This document shows positions 1-7,033 of a stretch of DNA of 19,732 bases, in pieces. Position 1 is the stretch's first letter. Each line of letters begins with the position of its first letter. The position numbers and the translations under genes are program-made. The notes beneath the pieces were generated by a model. That model searched no databases. It saw only the letters and a program-made list of their open reading frames with translations, and was not told the origin of the DNA. Source of the DNA: Anaerolineaceae bacterium (lineage in GTDB: Bacteria; Chloroflexota; Anaerolineae; Anaerolineales; Anaerolineaceae); contig JACZIY010000633.1 of the NCBI GenBank assembly GCA_014860845.1, positions 1 through 19,732 on the forward strand. Reading direction: 5' to 3'.

Positions 1-111
1 ATCAGACTCTGTAATAAGGAGTTGACTTAAGATCAGCAACGCATCCCTGAATCTGAATTGTTGAATCAATGAATGGATTTGTTCAGTTGGGTTCAAGAAA
101 GTTGTTTCCAT
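1..111 (-). CDS. Unidentified protein, N-terminal 37 residues only (cut by left edge)
   Basis: An open frame on the minus strand begins with ATG at 111-109 and runs off the window after 37 codons without a stop. An AGAGG Shine-Dalgarno lies at 115-119, five bases or so before the ATG, and a good sigma-70 promoter sits just upstream (143-171), so this is a real gene start. The peptide begins METTFLNPTEQIHSLI and continues as amphipathic helices (QQFRFRDALLILSQLL). There is no signal peptide or membrane segment in the visible part. The helical pattern would fit a TPR-like or all-helical protein, but 37 residues are too few to name a family. Confidence 0.7.
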   Translation of the reverse strand, partial: METTFLNPTEQIHSLIQQFRFRDALLILSQLLITESD

Positions 112-142
112 TTGTCCTCTTTAATATTAGAAATATTGTTCT

Positions 143-171
143 ATTATCAATGAAAAAACCATTTTTTTCAA
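143..171 (-). promoter_or_regulatory. Sigma-70-type promoter for the gene at 1-111
   Basis: Minus strand: -35 TTGAAA (171-166), 17-base spacer, -10 GATAAT (148-143). The predicted start near 136 gives a ~25-base leader carrying the AGAGG ribosome binding site. Spacing and both hexamers are close to consensus. Confidence 0.6.
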
Positions 172-193
172 GGCTTAAATGGAAATTTTAAGA

Positions 194-213
194 ATCAATA
201 ATTCCGTATTGAT
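194..213. other. Small AT-rich hairpin in the gap 112-301
   Basis: ATCAATA (194-200) and TATTGAT (207-213) are perfect 7-base inverted arms around a 6-base loop. It lies downstream of the minus-strand propeller gene (ends 302) and could be a weak transcription stop. The stem is AT-rich and the following T tract is poor, so the role is uncertain. Apart from this and the promoter at 143-171 I see nothing else in the gap. Confidence 0.25.
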
Positions 214-301
214 AAAAGTTTTGGCTGGAAAATCACTTTTTCACAGGAAGAACGATTTTCTCACCCGTATCTTTGGTGATCATAATTCCAATATCATTTG
301 T

Positions 302-1711
302 TTATGGGATCCAACGGATGGAATAGACCCCATTCACCAAAGTTATCAATTCTTCAGAATTGTCGGTCTCCCATAAGATCATTTCTGACCCATCAGCCAG
401 ACCGGTTAATGTATCGCGCAAGTAAGAAATTCTGGAACCATCCGGACTCCAAGAAAATTGAGTAACCATTTGAGTCAGATCGGTAGAAATTTTCTGATAG
501 GAGCTATCCGGTTTTATCCACCATAATTCACGCTGCGGAATTTTCGGATCGATCTGCACAACCACCAGCAATCCCTGCCCCTGTGGGTGACAAACTGGAT
601 AATAATAGTTGAAACCCAGGTCAAACAATTCACTGCCTGTAAAGTAATCACGCAAACCCGTTAATATATCCACTTGATAGATAATCGAGACAATCGGGAG
701 TCCTTCTTCTTTTACATCTGAATAGTAAAAATAGCGTTCCTCTGGGGACCAGCAACCCGTGTCCTCACTCGATGGATCAGCGAAACCTACCTCTTTACTG
801 TTGCCGTGTAGAATCAAGATCCCGCCATCCAACCCCTCCCAAAAGGTGATCCATTGTCCTCCGGATGACCAGATAGGATCGAAACCAGCTTTTTGGGGAT
901 CATTCAATAAAGGCATCGTGGTTCCGGATATCAAATTCAGGGTGTAAGGTTTGGGCAATTCTGCATTCATAGAAGATGTTTCATTACTGGAATTCTCGAT
1001 GGTGAAAACAATTTCATCTCGGAGGGGATTCCAATCCGCTGAAGAACATATGTCGACCCCGCAGTCCAGAATCATGGTTTGTGCCTGCCCATCGCGATTC
1101 ATAATCCAGAGATCCAACCCCAAGCGTTCGTTCGATTTAGAAAACAAAATCTGCTCACCATCCGGAGAAACAGTAAAGTCAACGATTTTGCCATCCGTTT
1201 GTGTCAACTGTATTTCAGTTCCGGGATTATTGGGAGAGACTTTGAACAGTTCTTTCCCGTTTTCCACCCCTTTCAGAAAGGCAACTTCCGGTTCACGAAT
1301 AAATGCCTGCCATTCGTAAGATTTCAAGCGCTTTGAATTTGAATCAAGGGAGGCTTCCGGATTTTGAAAGCCAAAGCGGATTGATTGACCAGAAGGAATT
1401 GATGTGTCCGGTTGCCAGACAGCCAGATCTGATTCCAGCCAGTTCCAGGTGCCTGTTATATCTGGTTCTATGAAGAAGGATGCAGCTACCACTTCAGGCT
1501 CAATGTTCTGAGAAAATTGGAATTGCAGCCGCGGGTATGAACTGAGGATTTCCGCGGTGTTTAGCCAGGTCGCCCGCACCTGACCCTTATCCAGGACAGA
1601 TAAGGCTGTTTTCGTAACCCAGGAAAGCAGGAATGGTGAAAGGAACAGGATGATGATGATCATCCCAACCATGAGGAGCGGATATCGGAAAATCTTACTG
1701 CGTTTGTACAT
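302..1711 (-). CDS. Membrane-anchored Ig-like + WD40-like (PD40/TolB-type) beta-propeller protein
   Basis: A 469-residue protein. Residues ~10-32 form one strong hydrophobic segment after a basic start (MYKRSKIFRY), so it is an N-terminal anchor or uncleaved signal with the rest outside the cytoplasm. Residues ~35-165 resemble a bacterial Ig-like (SbsA/Big_5) domain: VRATWLNTAEIL, SQNIEPEVVAASFFIEP. From ~170 on there are repeated PD40/WD40-like blades with the SPDG-type signature: FTVSPDGEQILFSK, ADWNPLRDEIVFT, DPIWSSGGQWITFW, GCWSPEERYFYYS, FSWSPDGSRISYL. Such propellers usually bind proteins or glycans, and no catalytic residues are visible. The ATG at 1711 lies 27 bases after the nagA stop and has only a distant AAGG, so it is probably co-transcribed with nagA. 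The specific function is unknown. Confidence 0.75.
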   Translation of the reverse strand: MYKRSKIFRYPLLMVGMIIIILFLSPFLLSWVTKTALSVLDKGQVRATWLNTAEILSSYPRLQFQFSQNIEPEVVAASFFIEPDITGTWNWLESDLAVWQPDTSIPSGQSIRFGFQNPEASLDSNSKRLKSYEWQAFIREPEVAFLKGVENGKELFKVSPNNPGTEIQLTQTDGKIVDFTVSPDGEQILFSKSNERLGLDLWIMNRDGQAQTMILDCGVDICSSADWNPLRDEIVFTIENSSNETSSMNAELPKPYTLNLISGTTMPLLNDPQKAGFDPIWSSGGQWITFWEGLDGGILILHGNSKEVGFADPSSEDTGCWSPEERYFYYSDVKEEGLPIVSIIYQVDILTGLRDYFTGSELFDLGFNYYYPVCHPQGQGLLVVVQIDPKIPQRELWWIKPDSSYQKISTDLTQMVTQFSWSPDGSRISYLRDTLTGLADGSEMILWETDNSEELITLVNGVYSIRWIP

Positions 1712-1738
1712 ACTTATGAGATTACCTTGGATTGCCCA

Positions 1739-2893
1739 CTAATCCCATATGAGATTAGCCCAGGGTGCCTGATACACCAACTCTCCCGCAACAAATGTTG
1801 CTGCTACTTCCTGATCAGCGGACAATAAAACAAAATCAGCGACTGCTCCAGGACGGATTACTCCCCGATCTCTCAATCCCAAAACCCGCGCCGGGTTGGT
1901 CGTCCAGCATGCCAGAGCTTCTTGAAAAGTACTCTTCGTAAAGGTTTGTAAATTCTGAAGGGCTTTGAGAGGCGTTAAGATACTGCCAGCCAGGGTACCA
2001 TCCGCTAAGTGAGCTGAGAATTCATCCACCTGAATTTCATTTTCCCCCAACGGATAGGTACCGGCAGGCATTCCCAGAGCAGCGCTGGCATCGGTAACCA
2101 GTGTCAATCTTCTATTGCCTTGATAGCGCCAGGCCATGCGTACCAATTCAGGGGCGACATGCAATCCATCCAGGATCATTCCAAAGGAAACCTCAGCATG
2201 ATCCAATACCGCGATCGCCAGTCCTGGTTCACGATGATGGACAGGCGTCATCGCATTGAAAAGATGGGTGGCATATCGGATTCCAGCCCCAAACCCGGCA
2301 CGCGCCTGATATGCGTCCGCGAGCGAATGACCCGCACTTATCAGAATGCCGCGTTGGGATAAGGTAATGATGAGATTGATGGCACCCGGTATTTCCGGGG
2401 CAATCGTGACCATACGTACCCCATTTTGCGGAGTCCAATTCTGCACCAGGCGAGGATCAGCCAGTTGGAAAAGCCCCTCTGCATGTACCCCCTTCTTTTT
2501 TGGGTTAAGAAAAGGACCCTCGAAATGCAGACCAGGCAGATATGAACCTTGAAAACCAACTGGTTTGTTGTTCTTCCAGACTTGCATAGCGTTTTCCATC
2601 ACATTCAGAGGGCTGGTGATGATGGTCGGTAGACAGGTGGTGATGCCAAATTCCGGCAAACGTTCTGCCACCCGCCAGATCGAATCAGGGTGGCTGGTGA
2701 AATCAAAACCAAAGGCACCGTTGATTTGTAGTTCTATGAAGCCAGGCACAAGATCAAACTCCAGAGCACGCATATGTCGAATGGCTTTGTTTTGTTCCCC
2801 AAGGGAAATGAATTTCCCGGAATCTACAGAGATACGGGGTTTTCGATTAAATAACTCTGGATGATAAATTTTTCTAACATCGATTGTAAACAT
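1739..2893 (-). CDS. nagA: N-acetylglucosamine-6-phosphate deacetylase
   Basis: NagA removes the acetyl group from GlcNAc-6-phosphate to give glucosamine-6-phosphate and acetate, in amino-sugar use and cell-wall recycling in the cytoplasm. The 384 residues match the family length. Amidohydrolase landmarks appear in order: LQINGAFGFDF (55-65, with Gln-x-Asn in place of a His-x-His pair, as in many NagA proteins), HFEGPF with metal ligand E125, AGHS with H189, THLFNAM with H210, DGLHV with H245, and VTDA with the catalytic D268. The ATG at 2893 has an AGGTG site 6-7 bases upstream. A propeller gene follows in the same direction after 27 bases. No nagB or sugar transporter is beside it, so the substrate route is not shown by context. 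Confidence 0.93.
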   Translation of the reverse strand: MFTIDVRKIYHPELFNRKPRISVDSGKFISLGEQNKAIRHMRALEFDLVPGFIELQINGAFGFDFTSHPDSIWRVAERLPEFGITTCLPTIITSPLNVMENAMQVWKNNKPVGFQGSYLPGLHFEGPFLNPKKKGVHAEGLFQLADPRLVQNWTPQNGVRMVTIAPEIPGAINLIITLSQRGILISAGHSLADAYQARAGFGAGIRYATHLFNAMTPVHHREPGLAIAVLDHAEVSFGMILDGLHVAPELVRMAWRYQGNRRLTLVTDASAALGMPAGTYPLGENEIQVDEFSAHLADGTLAGSILTPLKALQNLQTFTKSTFQEALACWTTNPARVLGLRDRGVIRPGAVADFVLLSADQEVAATFVAGELVYQAPWANLIWD

Positions 2894-2926
2894 CGTTACA
2901 CCTATTTACCCGGTAATTTTGATCTC

Positions 2927-2932
2927 ATTATA
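2927..2932 (-). promoter_or_regulatory. Probable -10 element of the nagA promoter
   Basis: TATAAT on the minus strand (2932-2927), preceded by GTG, about 34 bases before the nagA ATG. No convincing -35 hexamer is seen at 16-18 bases, so the promoter may depend on an activator or use an extended -10. Confidence 0.4.
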
Positions 2933-2984
2933 CACAATTCAAATTTGGATTGGCTCATCCCAGACTCTTAATGAAACCTTGCGA

Positions 2985-3015
2985 TGAAAAATAGGTCGAA
3001 ATGGTCTACTGTTTT
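2985..3015 (-). terminator. Weak hairpin after the histidine kinase
   Basis: On the minus strand, shortly after the kinase stop (3023), ATAGG and CCTAT arms enclose about 20 bases and are followed by TTTTT. The stem is only 5-6 bp, so this is at best a weak terminator. Confidence 0.25.
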
Positions 3016-3022
3016 TCCTATA

Positions 3023-5125
3023 TTACCGAATCATAAGATGGACAAGTGTACCTTCGCCAGGTTGGCTGAGGATTTTTATCTTCGCCCCAATACCTTCAGC
3101 TCTCTCCTGCATAAAACCCACCCCAAAATGATCTGGTTGGATCTCATTCAGATTAAAACCCACCCCATTATCCTCAATCATTAGATTAATCAGGGAGAGC
3201 TCCACATGGAAAAGAATCTTGACTTCGGATGGGGAGGCGTGTTTAGCAATATTGTTAAGAGCTTCCTGTGCAACACGGTAAATTACCAATTTTTGTTCAC
3301 CGGATAGAGAGGTATCTGTATCAATTTTCTCGGAATAATGGATTGAAATACCTGTTCTACCGGTATAGGCATCCATCAAATGCTTGAGCAGTTCCCTGGG
3401 ATTGGCTTCCACGATGGCATTCGGACGTAATTCCATCAAAAGAGTGCGCATTTCTGCCAATGCTCCTCGCGCCAATTGACGCATCTCAATCAGGCGTTTT
3501 TCAGCCTCTGGTTTATTTACTTCATATAATCGCGGAAGAACTTCCGCGATCAGGCTGGTGGAAAATAATGTCTGGGTAACCGAATCGTGTAATTCACGTG
3601 CCAGACGATTGCGTTCATTCGAGACAGCCGCCAATTGCACTTCTTTCCTTAAGGTTGAATTCTCGATTGCCAGTGCTGCTTGTTCTGCGATCATCATTGC
3701 CAAACGAGTGGTTTCTTCATCAAATTCGCGATAGTTTCGATAGAAAAACCTCAAGGACCCAAATAATTTTCCACGAACCAGCAACGGCGTTACCAGACCA
3801 CAAGAGTAGTATTTGGCAATCGAGCACATGACCTCATAAATCCGTGGATTTTCTTTATCATAGTAACTTTTCTTTAATTTGTCGATTTCTGCCTTATAAT
3901 CTGAATCGATAACAAATTCGCCTCTTGATAGTCGGGTCTGTAAATCACTTAGCGGATTGGAGACAGTGTAGGCTGAAAATACTTCAAACAAATCCTGTGG
4001 AAATGATTTCGAGCTTACAGTGCTGAGCGGTTGATCTTCGGTTTCATGGTAGCGAATTGACAGATCAGCTTCCATCATTTTATGAGCCTGTTCCACAATA
4101 AAATGTAAGAGATCCTCCAGATTTTTATTTGAATTCAAAGCTTTGAGGATATCGCGTAATCCTTCCGCTACCTTTTGACGGCGTTCGCTTTCATGGCGGC
4201 GTTCCTGTTCCAATTGATACAGATAAGTATTTTCGAGTGCGATGGCTGCCAGACTGGAGAAAATCTGAATGTAATTATCCTCTACGATTTCGAAGAAACC
4301 TGGTTTGTGATGAACCAATACCAGCTCACCAATGATACGGTCCTGAACTTTCAAAGCTAAACCCATCCAGGATCGAATACAATCATTTGCGGGATAATTG
4401 TGGCTGCGATAAGCTTTGGCATGGGGTGTAAGATCGTTAACATCTGCAATCCTGATTGGTTTTGAAATCGTAAATAATTTTTGATCCAGATCATTATCGA
4501 CGTTAAAACAATCACCAATTTGAAAGACCTGTGTCAAACAACCGGTTGTTGCTTTTACTTCGAGCTGATCTTTTTCCAGCCTTAATATTGCAGACCCATC
4601 ATATTCAACCAAGCGTTTCATCTCTACCAAAACCGAGGTCAATAACTCATCCATTGAGAGAATGGAGCTAAAAATCCGGCTGATTTGTAATAAAGTTACC
4701 AGTGATTGAGTACGTTCAAAAATTTGGTCCTCGAGATATTCTTTTACTTTGATCTGATCGGTTACATCGGTGACTGCATCCAGGAAACCAATGATTTGTC
4801 CGTTTTCTTCCAGAGGTGTTAACAATACATCCCAATAAGACTCTATTCCCTGTGTGTTGGCATACAATGCTGGCTCACGTATCACCTCTCCTGCCAGTAC
4901 CCGCTCAAATACATCCTGAAAATATTGTTCTGTTCCAGGCGCAACTTCATAAAATTTGGTGCCTGGTTTCACTGTTTCTGGTTTTGTGTAGGTATATTGA
5001 GCCATGAAACTTTTCCACTTCGGATTGATATACATCAATCGTAAATCAGGATCAAAAATAGCCAATCCAATTGGAATTTTCTCAAATAATGATTCAATTA
5101 ATTGCTGACTTAATTTTGGAAACAT
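3023..5125 (-). CDS. Soluble sensor histidine kinase (PAS-GAF-GAF-HisKA_3-HATPase), NarL-type class, orphan
   Basis: A 700-residue cytoplasmic kinase with no membrane segments. Order from the ATG at 5125: PAS domain ~10-120 (IPIGLAIFDPDLRLMYINP), a short coiled-coil, GAF ~150-300, a basic coiled-coil, GAF ~335-490, then the dimerisation/phosphoacceptor helix ERNRLARELHDSVTQTL with phospho-His H513. The ATPase domain has an N box (ALNNIAKHA, N625), G1 box EDNGVGF and HFGVGF. This HisKA_3 class normally phosphorylates LuxR/NarL-type regulators, but none is present in the window. The frame can also start at a TTG at 5140. I prefer the ATG because neither has a Shine-Dalgarno and a well-formed promoter places transcription start at this ATG (leaderless mRNA). 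The PAS and GAF domains suggest sensing of a soluble ligand, redox state or chromophore. The ligand cannot be read from the sequence. Confidence 0.9.
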   Translation of the reverse strand: MFPKLSQQLIESLFEKIPIGLAIFDPDLRLMYINPKWKSFMAQYTYTKPETVKPGTKFYEVAPGTEQYFQDVFERVLAGEVIREPALYANTQGIESYWDVLLTPLEENGQIIGFLDAVTDVTDQIKVKEYLEDQIFERTQSLVTLLQISRIFSSILSMDELLTSVLVEMKRLVEYDGSAILRLEKDQLEVKATTGCLTQVFQIGDCFNVDNDLDQKLFTISKPIRIADVNDLTPHAKAYRSHNYPANDCIRSWMGLALKVQDRIIGELVLVHHKPGFFEIVEDNYIQIFSSLAAIALENTYLYQLEQERRHESERRQKVAEGLRDILKALNSNKNLEDLLHFIVEQAHKMMEADLSIRYHETEDQPLSTVSSKSFPQDLFEVFSAYTVSNPLSDLQTRLSRGEFVIDSDYKAEIDKLKKSYYDKENPRIYEVMCSIAKYYSCGLVTPLLVRGKLFGSLRFFYRNYREFDEETTRLAMMIAEQAALAIENSTLRKEVQLAAVSNERNRLARELHDSVTQTLFSTSLIAEVLPRLYEVNKPEAEKRLIEMRQLARGALAEMRTLLMELRPNAIVEANPRELLKHLMDAYTGRTGISIHYSEKIDTDTSLSGEQKLVIYRVAQEALNNIAKHASPSEVKILFHVELSLINLMIEDNGVGFNLNEIQPDHFGVGFMQERAEGIGAKIKILSQPGEGTLVHLMIR

Positions 5126-5131
5126 TATCTT

Positions 5132-5160
5132 AATATACAAGATGTTAATAATTCCATCAA
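5132..5160 (-). promoter_or_regulatory. Promoter of the histidine kinase, leaderless start
   Basis: Minus strand: -35 TTGATG (5160-5155), exactly 17 bases, -10 TATATT (5137-5132). Transcription would begin about seven bases on, at or next to the ATG at 5125, which has no Shine-Dalgarno. The -35 hexamer lies inside one arm of the 16-bp palindrome at 5150-5188. Confidence 0.5.
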
Positions 5161-5188
5161 CTATTTTTGGTTAATAGTTGATGGAATT
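5150..5188. repeat. Perfect 16-bp inverted repeat between RNHCP gene and kinase
   Basis: AATTCCATCAACTATT (5150-5165) pairs perfectly with 5173-5188 around a 7-base loop (5166-5172). It begins five bases beyond the RNHCP stop codon (5193-5195), so as RNA it could end the rsgA-RNHCP transcript. However, no T run follows it on the minus strand. As DNA it covers the -35 of the kinase promoter, the usual place for a repressor or activator site. The perfect arms are seen directly; the role is inferred. Confidence 0.75.
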
Positions 5189-5192
5189 TAGA

Positions 5193-5732
5193 TTAATATT
5201 GTAAATTTCCAAATAGACATGCCAAAATTTCAGATTGGTGATCAGGTCTAACAAGCTCAATCCCGGAATGAATGAGTTCGCTCAGGTCCGCCATCGATAA
5301 ATTGATGGTATTATGAAATAATCGTTGAATAGAATCGGAACAATCATCAGCAGCTATACGATTGATTGAGAATCGATGACAGCCATCACAACGGTGGACG
5401 ATCATCAATTCTCCCAATCCAGAACCGTATTTGTTTTTGGATTTCTTCCAGGTGAGCCCAATAGGAGTCATTGTGGATTTACAGGCATTTAAGCGGTCTC
5501 CGGCCTGGTACAAATCCACATGTTTTGATGTCAGGCAATACGGACAGTGATTTCGGTTATTAACACCCGAAAGAAGTGGATCGGAACTGATAGCATGTTT
5601 ACACTTAATACAGGTGAAACCTACCACCTGTTGATACAAATCGGTATGGGTCAACTGCCGATATCCTCTGGTAATTTTCGAGCGAGGTTTCTGCCGGATG
5701 GGGTCAAATGTTGTATCCAGGTTGTGTCTCAT
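5193..5732 (-). CDS. RNHCP-domain zinc-binding protein
   Basis: A 179-residue protein of the RNHCP family (named for its motif; function not established). A basic N-terminus (residues 1-30, KPRSKITRGYR) is followed by FTCIKC (C41, C44), then RNHCPYCL (60-67), SKHVD, GDRLNAC (C84), GELMIVHRCDGC (H113, C115, C118) and NRIAADD (124-130). The paired Cys/His motifs imply two zinc sites, and the basic tail suggests RNA or ribosome contact. The frame is open 29 codons further upstream, but that stretch lies inside rsgA. The ATG at 5732 overlaps the rsgA stop as ATGA, which marks the true start and indicates translational coupling. The C-terminal ~40 residues are unremarkable. Family assignment is confident; partnership with RsgA is inferred from the overlap. 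Confidence 0.88.
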   Translation of the reverse strand: MRHNLDTTFDPIRQKPRSKITRGYRQLTHTDLYQQVVGFTCIKCKHAISSDPLLSGVNNRNHCPYCLTSKHVDLYQAGDRLNACKSTMTPIGLTWKKSKNKYGSGLGELMIVHRCDGCHRFSINRIAADDCSDSIQRLFHNTINLSMADLSELIHSGIELVRPDHQSEILACLFGNLQY

Positions 5733-6715
5733 CGTAGATAATCCTCTTTTAACCTTAAGTAACTTCGATAACGACGAGGATCTATGTGTCCATTGACGAC
5801 TGCCTGTCGTACCGCACAACCGGGTTCATCTTCATGCTGGCAATCCAATTTAAATTTACAATTTCCGAGATACGGCCGCATGTCTTTGAAATACCAATCC
5901 AGATCATCCGGATCAATATCCCATAATCCAAACTCACGGGTTCCTGGCGAATCGATCAGGGTTGTACTCTCATCCAGTGGCAACATGCGCATGGCAGATG
6001 TGGTATGTCTGCCTTTCCCTGTAATTTCATTGACAGTGCTCACCCGGTAATCCAGTCCTGGCATCAATGCATTCAGTAAAGATGTTTTCCCTACGCCTGA
6101 TTTTCCAATCAAGACAGAGTTTTTTTCTTTGAACATTGACCGTAATTCGTCAATCCCCTTTTGCTGAAGGCTACTGGTCAACAAAACCGGATAGCCAATC
6201 TTTTGATAAACCGCAAGCTGTTGATTCATTTGTTCAATTGCATGCCCCTGTTCAACCAGATCTGTTTTTGTGATCACAATCCATACTGGTAATTCCACGG
6301 CTTCAGCCATGACCAGGTAACGATCGAGTAAGTTCCATTTGGGCTCTGGATTGGCGGCTGCAAACACGGTAACAATCTGATCAACATTGCTGGCTAATAC
6401 CTGTTCAATCAATTTACCACCTGGTCTGCTGGATGTAGATCTGGATAATTGATTGTGTCTGGGTAAACGTTCGATGATCATCGGCTGACTACCCTGACCT
6501 ACCAGAACATTCACACGGTCACCTACCACGATCAGATTTTCCATTTGTCTGGCAGAGACTTGATTTTGGTGGTCGGTGTTCTTTTCTGGTTGGCTCTGTT
6601 TTATGCGGCTTGAAACCTGGCATAGGTACTCCTTTCCATCCAGAATCACACCACAATGTGATGTTGATTTAAAACTAACAATACCCATCCTGTTGGATGA
6701 AATGTTTGTATTCAT
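5729..6715 (-). CDS. rsgA: Small ribosomal subunit biogenesis GTPase RsgA
   Basis: RsgA is a circularly permuted GTPase that acts late in 30S ribosome assembly. The 328 residues show an N-terminal OB fold (~8-85, with an extra polar insert at ~38-58), then the permuted order: G4 TKTD (149-152), G5 TSS (180-182), G1 GKSGVGKT (204-211), G2 GRHTTS (235-240), G3 DSPG (255-258). A C-terminal zinc site has C286, C292, H294 and C300. I chose the ATG at 6715 because AAGGAAG stands 5-6 bases before it. The frame opens 24 codons earlier, but that extension would translate an intrinsic terminator (6744-6775) and has no family counterpart. Transcription must pass that terminator, so attenuation is likely. 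The stop overlaps the RNHCP start. Confidence 0.93.
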   Translation of the reverse strand: MNTNISSNRMGIVSFKSTSHCGVILDGKEYLCQVSSRIKQSQPEKNTDHQNQVSARQMENLIVVGDRVNVLVGQGSQPMIIERLPRHNQLSRSTSSRPGGKLIEQVLASNVDQIVTVFAAANPEPKWNLLDRYLVMAEAVELPVWIVITKTDLVEQGHAIEQMNQQLAVYQKIGYPVLLTSSLQQKGIDELRSMFKEKNSVLIGKSGVGKTSLLNALMPGLDYRVSTVNEITGKGRHTTSAMRMLPLDESTTLIDSPGTREFGLWDIDPDDLDWYFKDMRPYLGNCKFKLDCQHEDEPGCAVRQAVVNGHIDPRRYRSYLRLKEDYLR

Positions 6716-6743
6716 TGTTCTTCCTTGCATTCCCTTGCGGGAT

Positions 6744-6775
6744 AAAAAAACCAGCCACGTTTTACTCGTGGCTGG
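6744..6775 (-). terminator. Intrinsic terminator in the rsgA leader (candidate attenuator)
   Basis: On the minus strand CCAGCCACG (6775-6767) and CGTGGCTGG (6759-6751) form a perfect 9-bp GC-rich stem with a 7-base loop, followed at once by seven T. It ends 28 bases before the rsgA ATG. The only clear promoter lies upstream of it, so rsgA expression requires read-through. Its 5' arm region contains CCACGAGT, complementary to the 3' arm of the hairpin at 6867-6894. Confidence 0.8.
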
Positions 6776-6866
6776 GAAATCGAACATGGAAATGATATAA
6801 GTGATTGAGTCTTACTTATAGAGTAGGGCTCGTATTGCTTTTCTCTATTATCCATTCTTAAATGAA

Positions 6867-6894
6867 AACCACGAGTACAGGTGCACTCGTGGTT
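6867..6894 (-). promoter_or_regulatory. Upstream hairpin of the rsgA leader, partner of the terminator
   Basis: AACCACGAGT and ACTCGTGGTT are perfect 10-base arms around an 8-base loop. In the rsgA transcript the 3' arm (ACTCGTGG) can instead pair over eight bases with CCACGAGT in the terminator at 6744-6775, which would open the terminator stem. The hairpin is followed by TTTTCATTT, so it could also be a first, weaker terminator. Confidence 0.55.
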
Positions 6895-6917
6895 GATCAT
6901 GCAAATGAATTACAAAC

Positions 6918-6974
6918 TCAAACGGTGCAATCCTGTATTTTTTTATTTACAACGACAAGAGCCTTATTAGCCAA
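6918..6974 (-). other. Possible 18-residue leader ORF upstream of rsgA
   Basis: TTG start at 6974, stop TGA at 6918-6920, peptide MANKALVVVNKKIQDCTV. AAGGAG lies 10 bases before the TTG, inside the first ~25 bases of the predicted transcript. A leader peptide just before two competing hairpins is a known attenuation layout. The weak start codon and long spacing keep this tentative. Confidence 0.25.
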
Positions 6975-7004
6975 AGAACACCTTCTCCTTTCTAATTTTT
7001 TATG

Positions 7005-7033
7005 AGTGTACCGAAGAAAAAATCGTTCGTCAA
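7005..7033 (-). promoter_or_regulatory. Promoter of the rsgA-RNHCP operon
   Basis: Minus strand: -35 TTGACG (7033-7028), exactly 17 bases, -10 TACACT (7010-7005). Predicted start near 6998 gives a leader of about 285 bases before rsgA. No equally good promoter is seen between the terminator and the gene. Confidence 0.6.

Noticed and set aside
179..376. 65-codon plus-strand frame
   Set aside because: It overlaps the 3' end of the propeller gene, has no ribosome binding site and shows no family features.
5733..5819. 29-codon N-terminal extension of the RNHCP protein
   Set aside because: It lies inside the conserved zinc region of rsgA. The ATGA overlap marks the start.
6716..6787. 24-codon N-terminal extension of RsgA
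   Set aside because: It would be translated from the intrinsic terminator, and the good AAGGAAG site belongs to the ATG at 6715.
6712..6900. 62-codon minus-strand frame whose stop overlaps the rsgA ATG
   Set aside because: The ATGA overlap is tempting, but there is no Shine-Dalgarno, and the frame runs through both leader hairpins and the terminator. The Cys/Arg content comes from the hairpin bases.
6840..7010. T-box or known riboswitch in the rsgA leader
   Set aside because: I looked for the T-box sequence and familiar aptamer cores and found none. Only the competing hairpins are supported.
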